This document shows, piece by piece, positions 53,470-62,252 of a stretch of DNA of 64,000 nucleotides. Position 1 is the stretch's first letter; each line of letters begins with the position of its first letter. The notes below the pieces were generated by a model. The model did no database searches, was not told where the DNA came from, and was given only the letters and a program-made list of their open reading frames with translations. Source of the stretch: Pseudactinotalea terrae (GTDB lineage: Bacteria; Actinomycetota; Actinomycetes; Actinomycetales; Beutenbergiaceae). Position numbers and translations under genes: made by a program. Location: positions 124,001 through 188,000 of the forward strand of contig NZ_WNXZ01000005.1 in the NCBI RefSeq assembly GCF_009733845.1. The letters run 5' to 3'.

Positions 53470-54684
53470 TCAGGCGACTCGGAGCTGCTCGGTGTAGAAG
53501 GAGTGCTCCCCAGTCTCATCACGCCAGTAGACAAGTGTGGGCGCAGCTTCTCGTGCTGCTGCCGGCTGCTCCAACGAGCGCAGTGTCTGCTTCGCCGAAT
53601 GGATGAGCGAGTCGAAGTCCTTCATGATGCCCAACTCGTTCTCCATCGTGGAAACGTAAGCATCCTTCAACGCCTTGAGCTTCCGTTCCGCGGCGGCCCC
53701 ACGCCCGCCGATGAACTCAGGAAGGACACGCTCTGCCCACTTCATGTCGTTGAGCTGCGTCTCTCGCTCGCGAATGGCCTCCCGCAGAACGTCGGAGCGG
53801 TTGAGCAGCTGCTGCCAGAACTCGGTGACGGCGCCGATCTTCTCCTTCAGCTGTTCCACTGATGAGCTGACCGACTTGGGGTGCTCCTGCATGTCGACGC
53901 AGACACGCAGGTAGGAGACCCGAAGATCGAGGAAAGATGCGAGCATCGCACTGTGGGCGTCATAGTTCGCTCGACGAACGTCGGCGATCTCGTCGACCTG
54001 AGCGGCCGAGTGGGAGTCGACGAGGTACCGGAACCGCCCGGCCAGCCTCCGCACGTCGTGTTCTGCCAGCGCCAACCGGACCAGCATGTCTATGGAGAAA
54101 GAACCCTCGCGTTCGTATCGCTGGTACACCTCGTCGACAATGTTGGATGCAGTCAGCAGCTCTCCGACATGGGTTGCCTCAGATCTGGCGATCGCCGTGT
54201 CCAGGGTGCTCTTGATGGTGTCGAGCTTTCGATCCACCTGCTGAAACTGCTGCAGCATGACAACCGTGGTCAGTGCTTGCATCGCCATCATCGGGGCCAG
54301 GACGGGCAACGCGCTCGGTATCGCGATGAAGGGCGCTTGGGCAACGATGCCATTCACCCCCATGACCGCGCTCCCGACGCCTCCGCCCAGCTGCATGAGC
54401 GTCGCCGGATCGGCCGTCGCCATGTACAGAGTCGACGACAAGGATGCGGACAGGGCTGTCCCAGCGCCCGAAGCCCCGGCGACGGCCATCGACAGCACTC
54501 CTTGAGGAGACATCGCCTTGGCATCGCTGACGTAGCTGCCAGTTGTCAGATGGAGGCGCTGGAGACTCGAGACCATGAGGTCCCGCAGCTGGCCTTCGAA
54601 CTCGAAGACGGCGATCTCGGAGTCGCCGGCCTCGAACAGCCGCACCGGGACCTTCTCACGGTTGTTGTCATCCGGGGTCGCCAT
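53470..54684 (-). CDS. Unrecognised 404-residue protein, hydrophobic core plus coiled coil
   Basis: I do not recognise a family. After about 60 soluble residues there is a long Ala/Gly/Met-rich weakly hydrophobic region (about 63-140), with stretches such as SAVMGVNGIVAQAPFIAIPS and LPVLAPMMAMQALTTVVMLQ. A predicted coiled coil follows (QFQQVDRKLDTIKSTLDTAI) and then about 240 mostly helical, charged residues ending YWRDETGEHSFYTEQLRVA. The architecture (hydrophobic hairpin beside a helical bundle) recalls membrane-inserting effectors. GGAAGGA precedes the ATG. Codon use is less GC-biased than in the neighbours. It sits just downstream of the type I restriction operon on the same strand, so a defence-linked role is possible but unproven. 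Confidence 0.7.
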   Translation of the reverse strand: MATPDDNNREKVPVRLFEAGDSEIAVFEFEGQLRDLMVSSLQRLHLTTGSYVSDAKAMSPQGVLSMAVAGASGAGTALSASLSSTLYMATADPATLMQLGGGVGSAVMGVNGIVAQAPFIAIPSALPVLAPMMAMQALTTVVMLQQFQQVDRKLDTIKSTLDTAIARSEATHVGELLTASNIVDEVYQRYEREGSFSIDMLVRLALAEHDVRRLAGRFRYLVDSHSAAQVDEIADVRRANYDAHSAMLASFLDLRVSYLRVCVDMQEHPKSVSSSVEQLKEKIGAVTEFWQQLLNRSDVLREAIRERETQLNDMKWAERVLPEFIGGRGAAAERKLKALKDAYVSTMENELGIMKDFDSLIHSAKQTLRSLEQPAAAREAAPTLVYWRDETGEHSFYTEQLRVA

Positions 54685-54808
54685 GCCGATCCTTCCGAGT
54701 CCAGGTGCGCCGACGCTGACCGCGGTGGTCAGCAGGTGGCCGACGCGATCCTACTGTCCGCCCTCCCTACGCCCGGTGTGCGACCAGCGTCGCCCGCGCG
54801 CTCGAGGG

Positions 54809-55027
54809 TCAGCGCCGACCGCGGCCCAGAGTCGGTAGCCCACCAGAGACGGTCCGCACGCTCGTCGATGCCCCGAACTCCCCATCACGATCGATATCGC
54901 GCTCCTGGCGTTCACGTTGCAGTGACGCGCGCAAGGTGTCCCGCTCGGAGCGGCTTAGCGATCCTCCATCGTCGCGGTCCCGGCGCCGACCGCGGCCCGA
55001 CCTCCAGCTTCCGCCCTTCTCACCCAT
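54809..55027 (-). CDS. Small arginine-rich protein coupled to hsdR
   Basis: A 72-residue, highly charged protein of unknown function. The ATG overlaps the last codons of hsdR and has GGGAGAGG upstream, so translation is coupled. The middle is acidic/basic (LSRSERDTLRASLQRERQER), probably helical, and the GRGRR motif occurs near the N-terminus and again at the very C-terminus, encoded by a 15-base direct repeat. It could bind nucleic acid or the restriction complex. The 124 bases to the next gene contain only a weak 7-bp hairpin (54715-54733), so the downstream gene may belong to the same transcript. Confidence 0.6.
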   Translation of the reverse strand: MGEKGGSWRSGRGRRRDRDDGGSLSRSERDTLRASLQRERQERDIDRDGEFGASTSVRTVSGGLPTLGRGRR

Positions 55028-58000
55028 CGCTGTTCCTCTCCCCGTACCTCGGAGCCATCGACTCCATCTGCTCGATGACAAGCTTGATCGCCTCGGGCTG
55101 CTTGTCCGGCGGATACCCGTGCTTGGTGAGCAACCGCTTGATCGACGCGCGGAGCTTCGCCCGCACGTCGTCGCGCACGGTCCAGTCGGTGCGAACGTCC
55201 CGCCGCATCACTCCCACGAGATCTCGCGCGATCGTCGCCAGGAGGTCGTCACCGAGCTCCGTCACGGCCGACTCGTTCTGCACCACGGCGTCGTAGAAGG
55301 CCAGCTCATCGCTACTTAGTGCTGGATCGAACAGCTCGCCGCGACTGGCCTCCGCGACCACTTCCTTGGCCAGCGCCATGAGCTCCGCGATCACCTCGGC
55401 GGAGGTGAGCTGCGAGTTCGTGTACTTGCGCATCAGCTCGGCGATGCGCTCGGAGAATGCCCGTGCCCGGATGGTGTTGCCGCTCGTGGCCCGCCCGGCT
55501 TCCTCCACCAGCAGCGCACGCAATGCCTCGATGGCCAGGTGCGGGTTCGCCGAGTCGGTAGCACGCTTCGCCAGCTGCGGCCCGAGGTCCGCGAGGCTCG
55601 GCTTCTCGATCCCGGCCGCCTCGTAGATGTCGACGATCTCCCCGCTCGCCGTACTGGCGGCGATGAGCGAGGCCAGCAGTCGCTGCACCTCTTCTGGAAT
55701 GGGGCGTCCGCTGCTGCGCGCTTCCTCGGCGTCGTACTTCGCCATCCATACCCGCACCTCTTCGTAGAAGCGCACAGGCAGCTTGAGGTGGCCGAGGTTC
55801 TCGCTACCCGAGCACAGCGCCCACGCCCGCGCGAGCTGGTTGGCGAGCTTGCGGAACCGCACCTTGATGCGGTCGTTGGGGTCCTCCGCCTGGTTCCCAG
55901 GGGTCTGCGGGCTCCGCAGGTAGTTCGTGGCCCCGACGGCGGCCTTCACCCAGTCTCGTGGGCCACCGTGCAGTTGCGCTCGCCAGTCGTACCCGGCCAT
56001 CAGGGCATCGAGCTGGGCCACGAGCGTCTCGGTGAGCGCGATGGACTCGGCGATGTTCTTGCCGACAGGCTTGGTCTCCTGGTCAGTAGCGGTGTACTCG
56101 GCGAGCGCCTTGTCGAGGTTCTCCGCGAGCGGTGCGTACGCGACCAGCAGGCCGTCCGTCTTGCCGCGGAACGTCCGGTTCACACGTGCGAGCGTCTGCA
56201 TGAGCAGTGCACCCTTGAGCGGCCGGTCCAGATACAGCGTGTGCAACGGGGGCGCGTCGAACCCGGTGAGCAGCATGTCCTTCACGATCACGATCTCGAG
56301 CTCGTCCTCGGGATCACGCACCCGCTGCTTGACGGCCTTCTCCTGGCTCGGTCGGCGCACGTGCTGCACCACCGGTGGCTTGTCCGACGGCGTCCCCGAA
56401 TAGACCACCTTGACCTTTCCCTCGGCGTCGTTGTCGGAGTGCCACTCGGGCTTGAGGGCGATGATCGCGTCGTAGAGGTGGGCGCAGATCTCGCGTGTCG
56501 CGCCGACGATCATGGCCTTGCCCGGCACGCCGATGAAGCTGCTCATCGCTTCCTTGCGGGCGTCCCAGTGGCTGACGATGTCGCGGGCGAGCGATTCGAT
56601 CCGGGCCGGGGCTCCGTAGATCGCGTTGACGACGGCGACCGACGCCTCGATCCGCTCCCGGTCCACGTCGTCGAGCCCGACCGTTGCCTCGTCGGCAGTG
56701 GCGTCGATGTCCTCCTCAGACAGGTCGGCGGCACGTTCGACAGCGATCAGGCGCGGCTCGAAGTACACCGGCACGGTAGCGCCGTCGGACACAGCACGGG
56801 TCAGGTCGTAGACGTCGATGTAGTCGCCGAAGGTCTCGCGAGTGTTCCGATCTGCGAACGAGATCGGGGTGCCGGTGAACGCGATGAGCGTCGCCTTGGG
56901 CAGCGCCTCGCGCAGGTCACGCGCGTAGCCGTCGATGTCGTCGTAGTGGCTGCGGTGCGCCTCATCGACGACGACGATCACGTTCCGGCGGTCCGAGAGC
57001 AGGGGAGTGTGAAGGCCGGCGTCCTTCTCCTCCTTGGTACGGCCGAACTTCTGCAGGGTGGTGAAGTAGATGCCGCCGGTCTTGCGGGACGTGAACGCGG
57101 CACGCAGCTCGTTGCGACCGGTGACCTGAACGGGCTTCTCAGGAAGCAAGAGTGAGTGGCTGAAGGAGTCGAAGAGCTGGCCATCGAGCTCGTTGCGGTC
57201 GGTGACGAGCACGATCGTGGGGTTGAGCAGCTCGGGTCGGGTATGGACGTGGTGGGCGTAGAGCTCCATCTCCATCGACTTGCCGGAGCCCTGGGTGTGC
57301 CAGACGACGCCGGCCTTGCCGTTGCGGCGGACGGCTTCCACCGTGCTCGCCACCGCCTTGGTGACGGCGAAGTACTGATGCGGTTTGGCGATCCGCTTGC
57401 CGAGGCCGTGGTCGCCCTGGTCGAAAGCGATGAAGTTGCGCAGCAGCTGGCCGAATCGCTCCTGGTTGTAGACGCCGGCGATGAGAAGGTCGAGTCCCGT
57501 GGCAGCCTCGCCCTCGATGTCTGTGCCCAGCTCGAGCGGATGCCCGTCGTCGTCGACGTTCCAGGGCGAGAAGTGCTCCAACGGCGTGAAGGGCGTGCCG
57601 TAGCGAGCGAAGATGCCGTCAGAAGCCACGGTGAACGCGGCGAACCGGAACACCATCGGCAGCTCGCGCAGATAGGTGGCGAGCTGGGCGTGCCCGGCGG
57701 CGACGTCCGCTGACGCCGACCCGGCCTTCTTCAGCTCGATGACCGACAGAGGCATTCCGTTGACGTAGAGCACCACGTCGAAGCGGCGCTCGACGTCACC
57801 CGAGACCACGCGGACCTGGTTGACGGCGAGCCAGTCGTTCTCGCTCGGTTCGTTCGAGATGAGCCGGATGGTGGGGTGCTGCTCGATGCCGTCGCTGTCG
57901 ATCCAGGAGACGCCGCGATAGCCCTCCGTGAGAAACGTGTGGATGCGATGGTTCTCGGTGATCGCATCGGCCGACGATGGCGTCAGGATCTCCGCCAGCG

Positions 58001-58199
58001 CCTGCGTCAAGTAGTTCGCCGGCACCGAGGGGTTCAGGTTGCGCAGCGCCGCCAGCATCCGCGACGGGATGTGCAGATCAGCCCATGACTCCCGCTCCCC
58101 CGACCCTGGCGCGATCGTGCTGCCGTGCAGCGGCTTCCACCCGTACTCGGCGAGGCCGTCTAGCGCGATGGTCTCCCACTCCGCTTCTGACAGCGCCAT
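55020..58199 (-). CDS. hsdR: Type I restriction enzyme, R (motor/nuclease) subunit
   Basis: A 1059-residue HsdR. The PD-(D/E)xK nuclease site is Asp141, Glu155 and Lys157 (FDVVLYVNGMP, LSVIELKKAG). The SF2 helicase part has Walker A HTQGSGKS (301-308) and DEAH (412-415, VVVDEAH), then motif III FTGTPI and motif VI region LMQTLARVNRTFRGK. A C-terminal helical region binds the methylase. All catalytic motifs are intact. Its ATG overlaps the stop of the Ltp-repeat gene (TGATG). Confidence 0.97.
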   Translation of the reverse strand: MALSEAEWETIALDGLAEYGWKPLHGSTIAPGSGERESWADLHIPSRMLAALRNLNPSVPANYLTQALAEILTPSSADAITENHRIHTFLTEGYRGVSWIDSDGIEQHPTIRLISNEPSENDWLAVNQVRVVSGDVERRFDVVLYVNGMPLSVIELKKAGSASADVAAGHAQLATYLRELPMVFRFAAFTVASDGIFARYGTPFTPLEHFSPWNVDDDGHPLELGTDIEGEAATGLDLLIAGVYNQERFGQLLRNFIAFDQGDHGLGKRIAKPHQYFAVTKAVASTVEAVRRNGKAGVVWHTQGSGKSMEMELYAHHVHTRPELLNPTIVLVTDRNELDGQLFDSFSHSLLLPEKPVQVTGRNELRAAFTSRKTGGIYFTTLQKFGRTKEEKDAGLHTPLLSDRRNVIVVVDEAHRSHYDDIDGYARDLREALPKATLIAFTGTPISFADRNTRETFGDYIDVYDLTRAVSDGATVPVYFEPRLIAVERAADLSEEDIDATADEATVGLDDVDRERIEASVAVVNAIYGAPARIESLARDIVSHWDARKEAMSSFIGVPGKAMIVGATREICAHLYDAIIALKPEWHSDNDAEGKVKVVYSGTPSDKPPVVQHVRRPSQEKAVKQRVRDPEDELEIVIVKDMLLTGFDAPPLHTLYLDRPLKGALLMQTLARVNRTFRGKTDGLLVAYAPLAENLDKALAEYTATDQETKPVGKNIAESIALTETLVAQLDALMAGYDWRAQLHGGPRDWVKAAVGATNYLRSPQTPGNQAEDPNDRIKVRFRKLANQLARAWALCSGSENLGHLKLPVRFYEEVRVWMAKYDAEEARSSGRPIPEEVQRLLASLIAASTASGEIVDIYEAAGIEKPSLADLGPQLAKRATDSANPHLAIEALRALLVEEAGRATSGNTIRARAFSERIAELMRKYTNSQLTSAEVIAELMALAKEVVAEASRGELFDPALSSDELAFYDAVVQNESAVTELGDDLLATIARDLVGVMRRDVRTDWTVRDDVRAKLRASIKRLLTKHGYPPDKQPEAIKLVIEQMESMAPRYGERNSDG

Positions 58200-59440
58200 C
58201 AGTAGCCCACCGCCTCGAGCCCGAACTCAGCCTGCTCCTGGGTGAAGCCTTCATACAGGAGCTGGTCGAGGAGCTCCTGACGGGAGAACTCCGAGTAGTC
58301 GAGGTAGTTCTGCGCCACGACCGCGGCCTGCTCGTTCCAGTCCACGGTGATGTTGCTGACGCCGTACTCCGCCTCGTCCGCGCTGAACCCCTCGTACTCC
58401 AGCTGATCGATCAGACCAGAGCGGGAGAAGCCGGTGTAGTCGATGTAGTTCTCGGCGACGATCACCGCCTGCTCGATCCAGTCCACATCGAGGTAGTCGA
58501 CGGCGAAGGTCGCGTCCTCGGTTGAGTACCCCTCGTACTCGAGCTGGTCGATCAAGCCCGATCGCGAGAATCCCGTGTAGTCGAGGTAGTCCCGCGCCGT
58601 GCCGATGGCGTTCTGCTGGGACGTCGTGAGCTCGGGTTCGGCCTCGGTGGCCTCGTCCTCACCGGTCGCCGCGTAGTCGGCTTCGGTGATGACCACACCA
58701 CCCATGACCGCGACGATCTCGTCCACGTCAACCGAATCGCCGGGGTTGATCGTCCACATGTCCGATGCGATCAGGAGGCCATCGAAGCTGTCGGACTGGA
58801 CGGCGAGTTCCATCAGGGTCGCCGACTGGGTCAGCATGTCGTCCTCGCTGGCGAACAGGGCCAGCACGCTGCCATCGGGGCACTCCGCCTGATAGAGGGC
58901 GGTCAGCCCGGGCTGGGGTAGCTCCTTGGTGTCCTCACAGTCACCACCTGCGACCACGTAGGCGCGTTGGAGGTCCGCGAACGAGTAGTACGTGTCGTCC
59001 GCCACGACCTCAATCACTGGCTCTTCTGTGGTGGGCTCCTGAGAGGGGGTGCTGGGGTCCGGGCTCGAGTCTCGCCTCTCGGTTGCGCTCGAGTCCGAGG
59101 GGAGTTGTCCGACAGCGTCCTCGTCGCCGTCGGCGCCGCCCAGGGCGTTGCCGATCAGGCCGACCACGATCAGACCGCCGACGACGCCGCCCACGATCTT
59201 CAGCCCTGTGCGCTTCTTTGGTGGCTGAGCCGGCGGAATGGGCGCTGGGCTGCCGTATGACGGCACGTCACCCTGCTGCCACTGCCCCTGCCACTGCGCT
59301 TGGTCCGGTCCCTGATAGGACTGCTGCACCGGGTGGGGTTCTGTCGGCTGCTGCGGTGGCCAGACGGGCTGTAGACCCGGCTGATTCTGCGCGCCGTATG
59401 GGTCAGAACCCTGCGGTGGTGGTGGCGGCGGGTAGCTCAT
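58199..59440 (-). CDS. Membrane-anchored protein with three Ltp repeats
   Basis: A 413-residue protein. It has a Pro/Gln-rich cytoplasmic N-terminus (1-74), a basic PKKR stop before one membrane helix (80-101), and a Ser/Thr/Pro/Glu-rich linker (110-145) on the outside. A globular part follows (about 147-255) with two Cys that may form a disulfide. Three tandem 46-48-residue repeats of the Ltp / host-cell-surface-exposed-lipoprotein family end the protein (273-320, 321-368, 369-413: DYTGFSRSGLIDQLEYEGY and variants). Ltp-type repeats in prophage lipoproteins block phage DNA injection. Here the protein is membrane-anchored and lies inside the hsdM-hsdS-hsdR operon, coupled to hsdR by TGATG and 11 bases after hsdS. 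Confidence 0.85.
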   Translation of the reverse strand: MSYPPPPPPQGSDPYGAQNQPGLQPVWPPQQPTEPHPVQQSYQGPDQAQWQGQWQQGDVPSYGSPAPIPPAQPPKKRTGLKIVGGVVGGLIVVGLIGNALGGADGDEDAVGQLPSDSSATERRDSSPDPSTPSQEPTTEEPVIEVVADDTYYSFADLQRAYVVAGGDCEDTKELPQPGLTALYQAECPDGSVLALFASEDDMLTQSATLMELAVQSDSFDGLLIASDMWTINPGDSVDVDEIVAVMGGVVITEADYAATGEDEATEAEPELTTSQQNAIGTARDYLDYTGFSRSGLIDQLEYEGYSTEDATFAVDYLDVDWIEQAVIVAENYIDYTGFSRSGLIDQLEYEGFSADEAEYGVSNITVDWNEQAAVVAQNYLDYSEFSRQELLDQLLYEGFTQEQAEFGLEAVGY

Positions 59441-59451
59441 CGGGGTGCTCC

Positions 59452-60645
59452 TCAGCGTTGAGATGCTTCGGTGGATGGTTGAGTTGATGGCGCCGTCGAT
59501 GCCTCGACGGCCGCCTCCGCGGCCTTGACCGACAACCGGCCAGACATCAGGGCGGGGAGCATGGTGTCGCGCAACTCGGTCAGAAGCCGCGACTCTTGCT
59601 GCTTCGCTTCCCGCAGTCGGAACGCCGACGTCACTGTTGCTTCAAACTCGTCACGCGCCGCTGTTGCTGCGAGTGGAACTCCGATTCGGTAGGCAGCATC
59701 TCGGTTGAGCCCCGGCACCGCGCTATCTGAGTTGCGTTCGTCGAGACCCATCGTGCGCAAAGCGAAGTAGAGGTAGGGCAGGCCCGGGCCTCCGCGCAGG
59801 GTCGAGACGAAATAGGTGGTGTCAATCGCGAAGTAGTCGCTCTGAGACCAATACACCGACCCCACCGTTCCCTTCCGACCGACGATCACGCCCGGGCCCT
59901 TCCGCAGGGCCTCATCGTGATGACCCCCAATGCCACCACTGCCATACACGGGCACGCGGCCGGGTCGACGCCGCACTGCGGGCAACGCCTTCCCGTACTC
60001 AAGGAGCGCCACGTCGGACAACGGCACACTTGTTGCAGCAGCCTGGGCAAGGAGTCGAAACTCCGCCTCGAGGAGGTCGTGACTGGTGCTGTTAAGGCGG
60101 TCGTTGGCGGCGATCTTGTCGTCGAGCGCCCCCAACACCTCCGCAATCGCCCGCTGCTCGCCGATCGCCGGAACTCGAAGGGGGACCGCCCCCAAGATGG
60201 ATGTGTTCAGGTTGAGCATGGTCGCCCCAACTGCGTGGCGTGTGATCCATGCACGTGTATCTGGGTCGCCTAGTGCATAGGAGACGTACGCCGGGTCGTG
60301 CACATGGTGGTTCGCGATTCGCACGCGAAGGCATCCGGTTCCGCACAGCCAACCGTCGTTTTCGGGTCGCACCAATGCGCGTCGCTCTACGTCTCCTCGA
60401 CGCGAGTACACAATGTCGCCGGCCATGAGCCAGTACCGGCCCAGCCGTTCCATGTCGGATCGAGAGACACGGGCAATGCCAGCGGGGTCGATTCGGTTGT
60501 CGCCGATATTCTGCGGCATGACGCTAGGTGTACCGTCGAGCACATAGTCCGCCGCGTGGAGCTGGGAGCCGAACGGACCCGTCTGAATGTCGCCACCTGC
60601 CTCAGCGACCAGATCAGCGAGCGTCAGTTCCCGCCACGCTGTCAC
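59452..60645 (-). CDS. hsdS: Type I restriction enzyme, S (specificity) subunit
   Basis: A 397-residue HsdS with two target-recognition domains (about residues 1-155 and 200-345), each followed by a helical conserved region: IGEQRAIAEVLGALDDKIAANDRLN (about 160-185) and FRLREAKQQESRLLTELRDTMLPALMSGRL near the end. It sets the bipartite recognition sequence and bridges two HsdM. The GTG start overlaps the hsdM stop (GTGA). The recognition domains, especially the second half, look less GC-rich than the neighbours, as is common for exchanged specificity modules. Confidence 0.95.
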   Translation of the reverse strand: MTAWRELTLADLVAEAGGDIQTGPFGSQLHAADYVLDGTPSVMPQNIGDNRIDPAGIARVSRSDMERLGRYWLMAGDIVYSRRGDVERRALVRPENDGWLCGTGCLRVRIANHHVHDPAYVSYALGDPDTRAWITRHAVGATMLNLNTSILGAVPLRVPAIGEQRAIAEVLGALDDKIAANDRLNSTSHDLLEAEFRLLAQAAATSVPLSDVALLEYGKALPAVRRRPGRVPVYGSGGIGGHHDEALRKGPGVIVGRKGTVGSVYWSQSDYFAIDTTYFVSTLRGGPGLPYLYFALRTMGLDERNSDSAVPGLNRDAAYRIGVPLAATAARDEFEATVTSAFRLREAKQQESRLLTELRDTMLPALMSGRLSVKAAEAAVEASTAPSTQPSTEASQR

Positions 60646-62249
60646 AGCACCCTCCCCAGCTGCTCCCGCACAACCACCTCAAGGCGAGCAGACTCGTCGA
60701 ACTGCTCAACCAGCTCAGCAGTGAGGCGAGCGATCTTCTCCTCGATGAGCTCGCCGTCGTCCTCGACCTCAGCCGACCCGACGTAGCGACCAGGGGTCAG
60801 CGCGTAGTCGGCTTCCTTGATCTCAGCAAGGCTCACCGACCTGCAGAACCCGGCCACGTCCTCGTACTCCCCCGTCGCGGACTCCGTACCGCGCCAGGCG
60901 CGATATGTTCCTGCGATCTTCGCAATGTCGTCGTCGGTGAAGGATCGCTCGGCGCGGTCGACCATGTACCCCAGCTCGCGGGCATCGATGAACAGCACCT
61001 CGCCGGTGCGGTCGACCGAGCCCTGCGTGCCAGCCGTCTTGTCCTTCGCGAAGAACCACACGCATACCGGGATGCCGGTGGAGCGGAACAACTGCGTCGG
61101 CAGCGCCACCATGCAGGACACGAGGTCGGCCTCGACGATCTGCGCCCGGATCTGCCCTTCACCGCCGGAGTTGCTCGACATCGACCCGTTCGCCAGCACC
61201 ACGCCGGCGCGGCCGCCCGGAGCGAGCTTGCTGAGGATCAGCTGCAGCCACGCGTAGTTCGCGTTGCCTGCGGGCGGCACGCCGAAGCGCCAGCGCGGGT
61301 CGTCCTCGTTGCGTGCCCATGCCTTCACGTTGAAGGGTGGGTTGCTGAGCGCGTAGTCCATCTCGACGCCGTCGTGGAGGTCGCGCGCGAACGAGTCCTG
61401 CCACCGCGATCCGAGGTTGCCGTTGAGGCCGTGCACCGCGAGATTCATCCGTGCGAGCCGCCACGTACGCTCGTTGAGCTCCTGCCCGTAGATCGACAGC
61501 GCCGCGCGGTCGCGGTCGTGCGCCTCCAGGAACTTCTCCGCCTGCACGAACATGCCGCCCGAACCACAGGCCGGGTCGTAGATGCGACCTTCCTTCGGCT
61601 CCAGCACCTCCACCAGCGTGCGTACCACCACCGGCGGTGTGAAGAACTCTCCGCCTCGCTTGCCCTCCGCGGCCGCGAAGTTGCCGAGGAAGTACTCGTA
61701 CACCTCGCCCAACAGATCGCGCGCCCGGCTCGACCCGTCGCCCACGAACTTCAGCGCGTTGAAGAGGTCCACCACCTCACCGAGGCGCCGCTGGTCCACG
61801 TTGTCGCGGTTGTAGAGCGGCTGCATCGTCCCCCGCAATCCGGGGTTGGCGCCAATGAGCAGGGTGATCGCGTCGTCGACGAGCTCGCCGATGTTCTTCG
61901 CAGGTCGCCCGTCGACCCCCGGCAGGCCCTTCGCGTACTGCGCCAGGTACTCCCATCGAGCTGCCTCCGGCACCCAGAACACGCCGTGCCCGGTGTACTC
62001 GTCGACGTCGCCGGCCTGGTGCGCGATCGCGGCCTCTGACCAGCCGTCGGCCTTCAGCTCAGCCTCGATCTGTGCGCGCCGCTCAGCGAAGGCGTCCGAG
62101 GTGTAGCGCAGGAACACCAGCCCCAGCACCACGTCCTTGTACTGCGAGGCATCCATCGAACCGCGCAGCCGATCGGCCGCCTTCCAGAGGGTGTCCTTCA
62201 GTTCCTTCATCGTGGACGGCGCTGTGGCCGCCTTCGTCGCACGTGCCAT
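60642..62249 (-). CDS. hsdM: Type I restriction enzyme, M (N6-adenine methylase) subunit
   Basis: A 535-residue HsdM. The N-terminal helical domain is at about residues 15-170, then the catalytic domain with SAM motif YDPACGSGGMF (224-234) and catalytic NPPF (303-306). The tract GRAGVVLANGSM and the cofactor-distal FFAKDKT region follow. Both catalytic motifs are intact. ATG 62249 has AAGGAG reaching into the end of the upstream gene, only three bases separating the two frames. Confidence 0.97.
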   Translation of the reverse strand: MARATKAATAPSTMKELKDTLWKAADRLRGSMDASQYKDVVLGLVFLRYTSDAFAERRAQIEAELKADGWSEAAIAHQAGDVDEYTGHGVFWVPEAARWEYLAQYAKGLPGVDGRPAKNIGELVDDAITLLIGANPGLRGTMQPLYNRDNVDQRRLGEVVDLFNALKFVGDGSSRARDLLGEVYEYFLGNFAAAEGKRGGEFFTPPVVVRTLVEVLEPKEGRIYDPACGSGGMFVQAEKFLEAHDRDRAALSIYGQELNERTWRLARMNLAVHGLNGNLGSRWQDSFARDLHDGVEMDYALSNPPFNVKAWARNEDDPRWRFGVPPAGNANYAWLQLILSKLAPGGRAGVVLANGSMSSNSGGEGQIRAQIVEADLVSCMVALPTQLFRSTGIPVCVWFFAKDKTAGTQGSVDRTGEVLFIDARELGYMVDRAERSFTDDDIAKIAGTYRAWRGTESATGEYEDVAGFCRSVSLAEIKEADYALTPGRYVGSAEVEDDGELIEEKIARLTAELVEQFDESARLEVVVREQLGRVL

Positions 62250-62252
62250 CGG

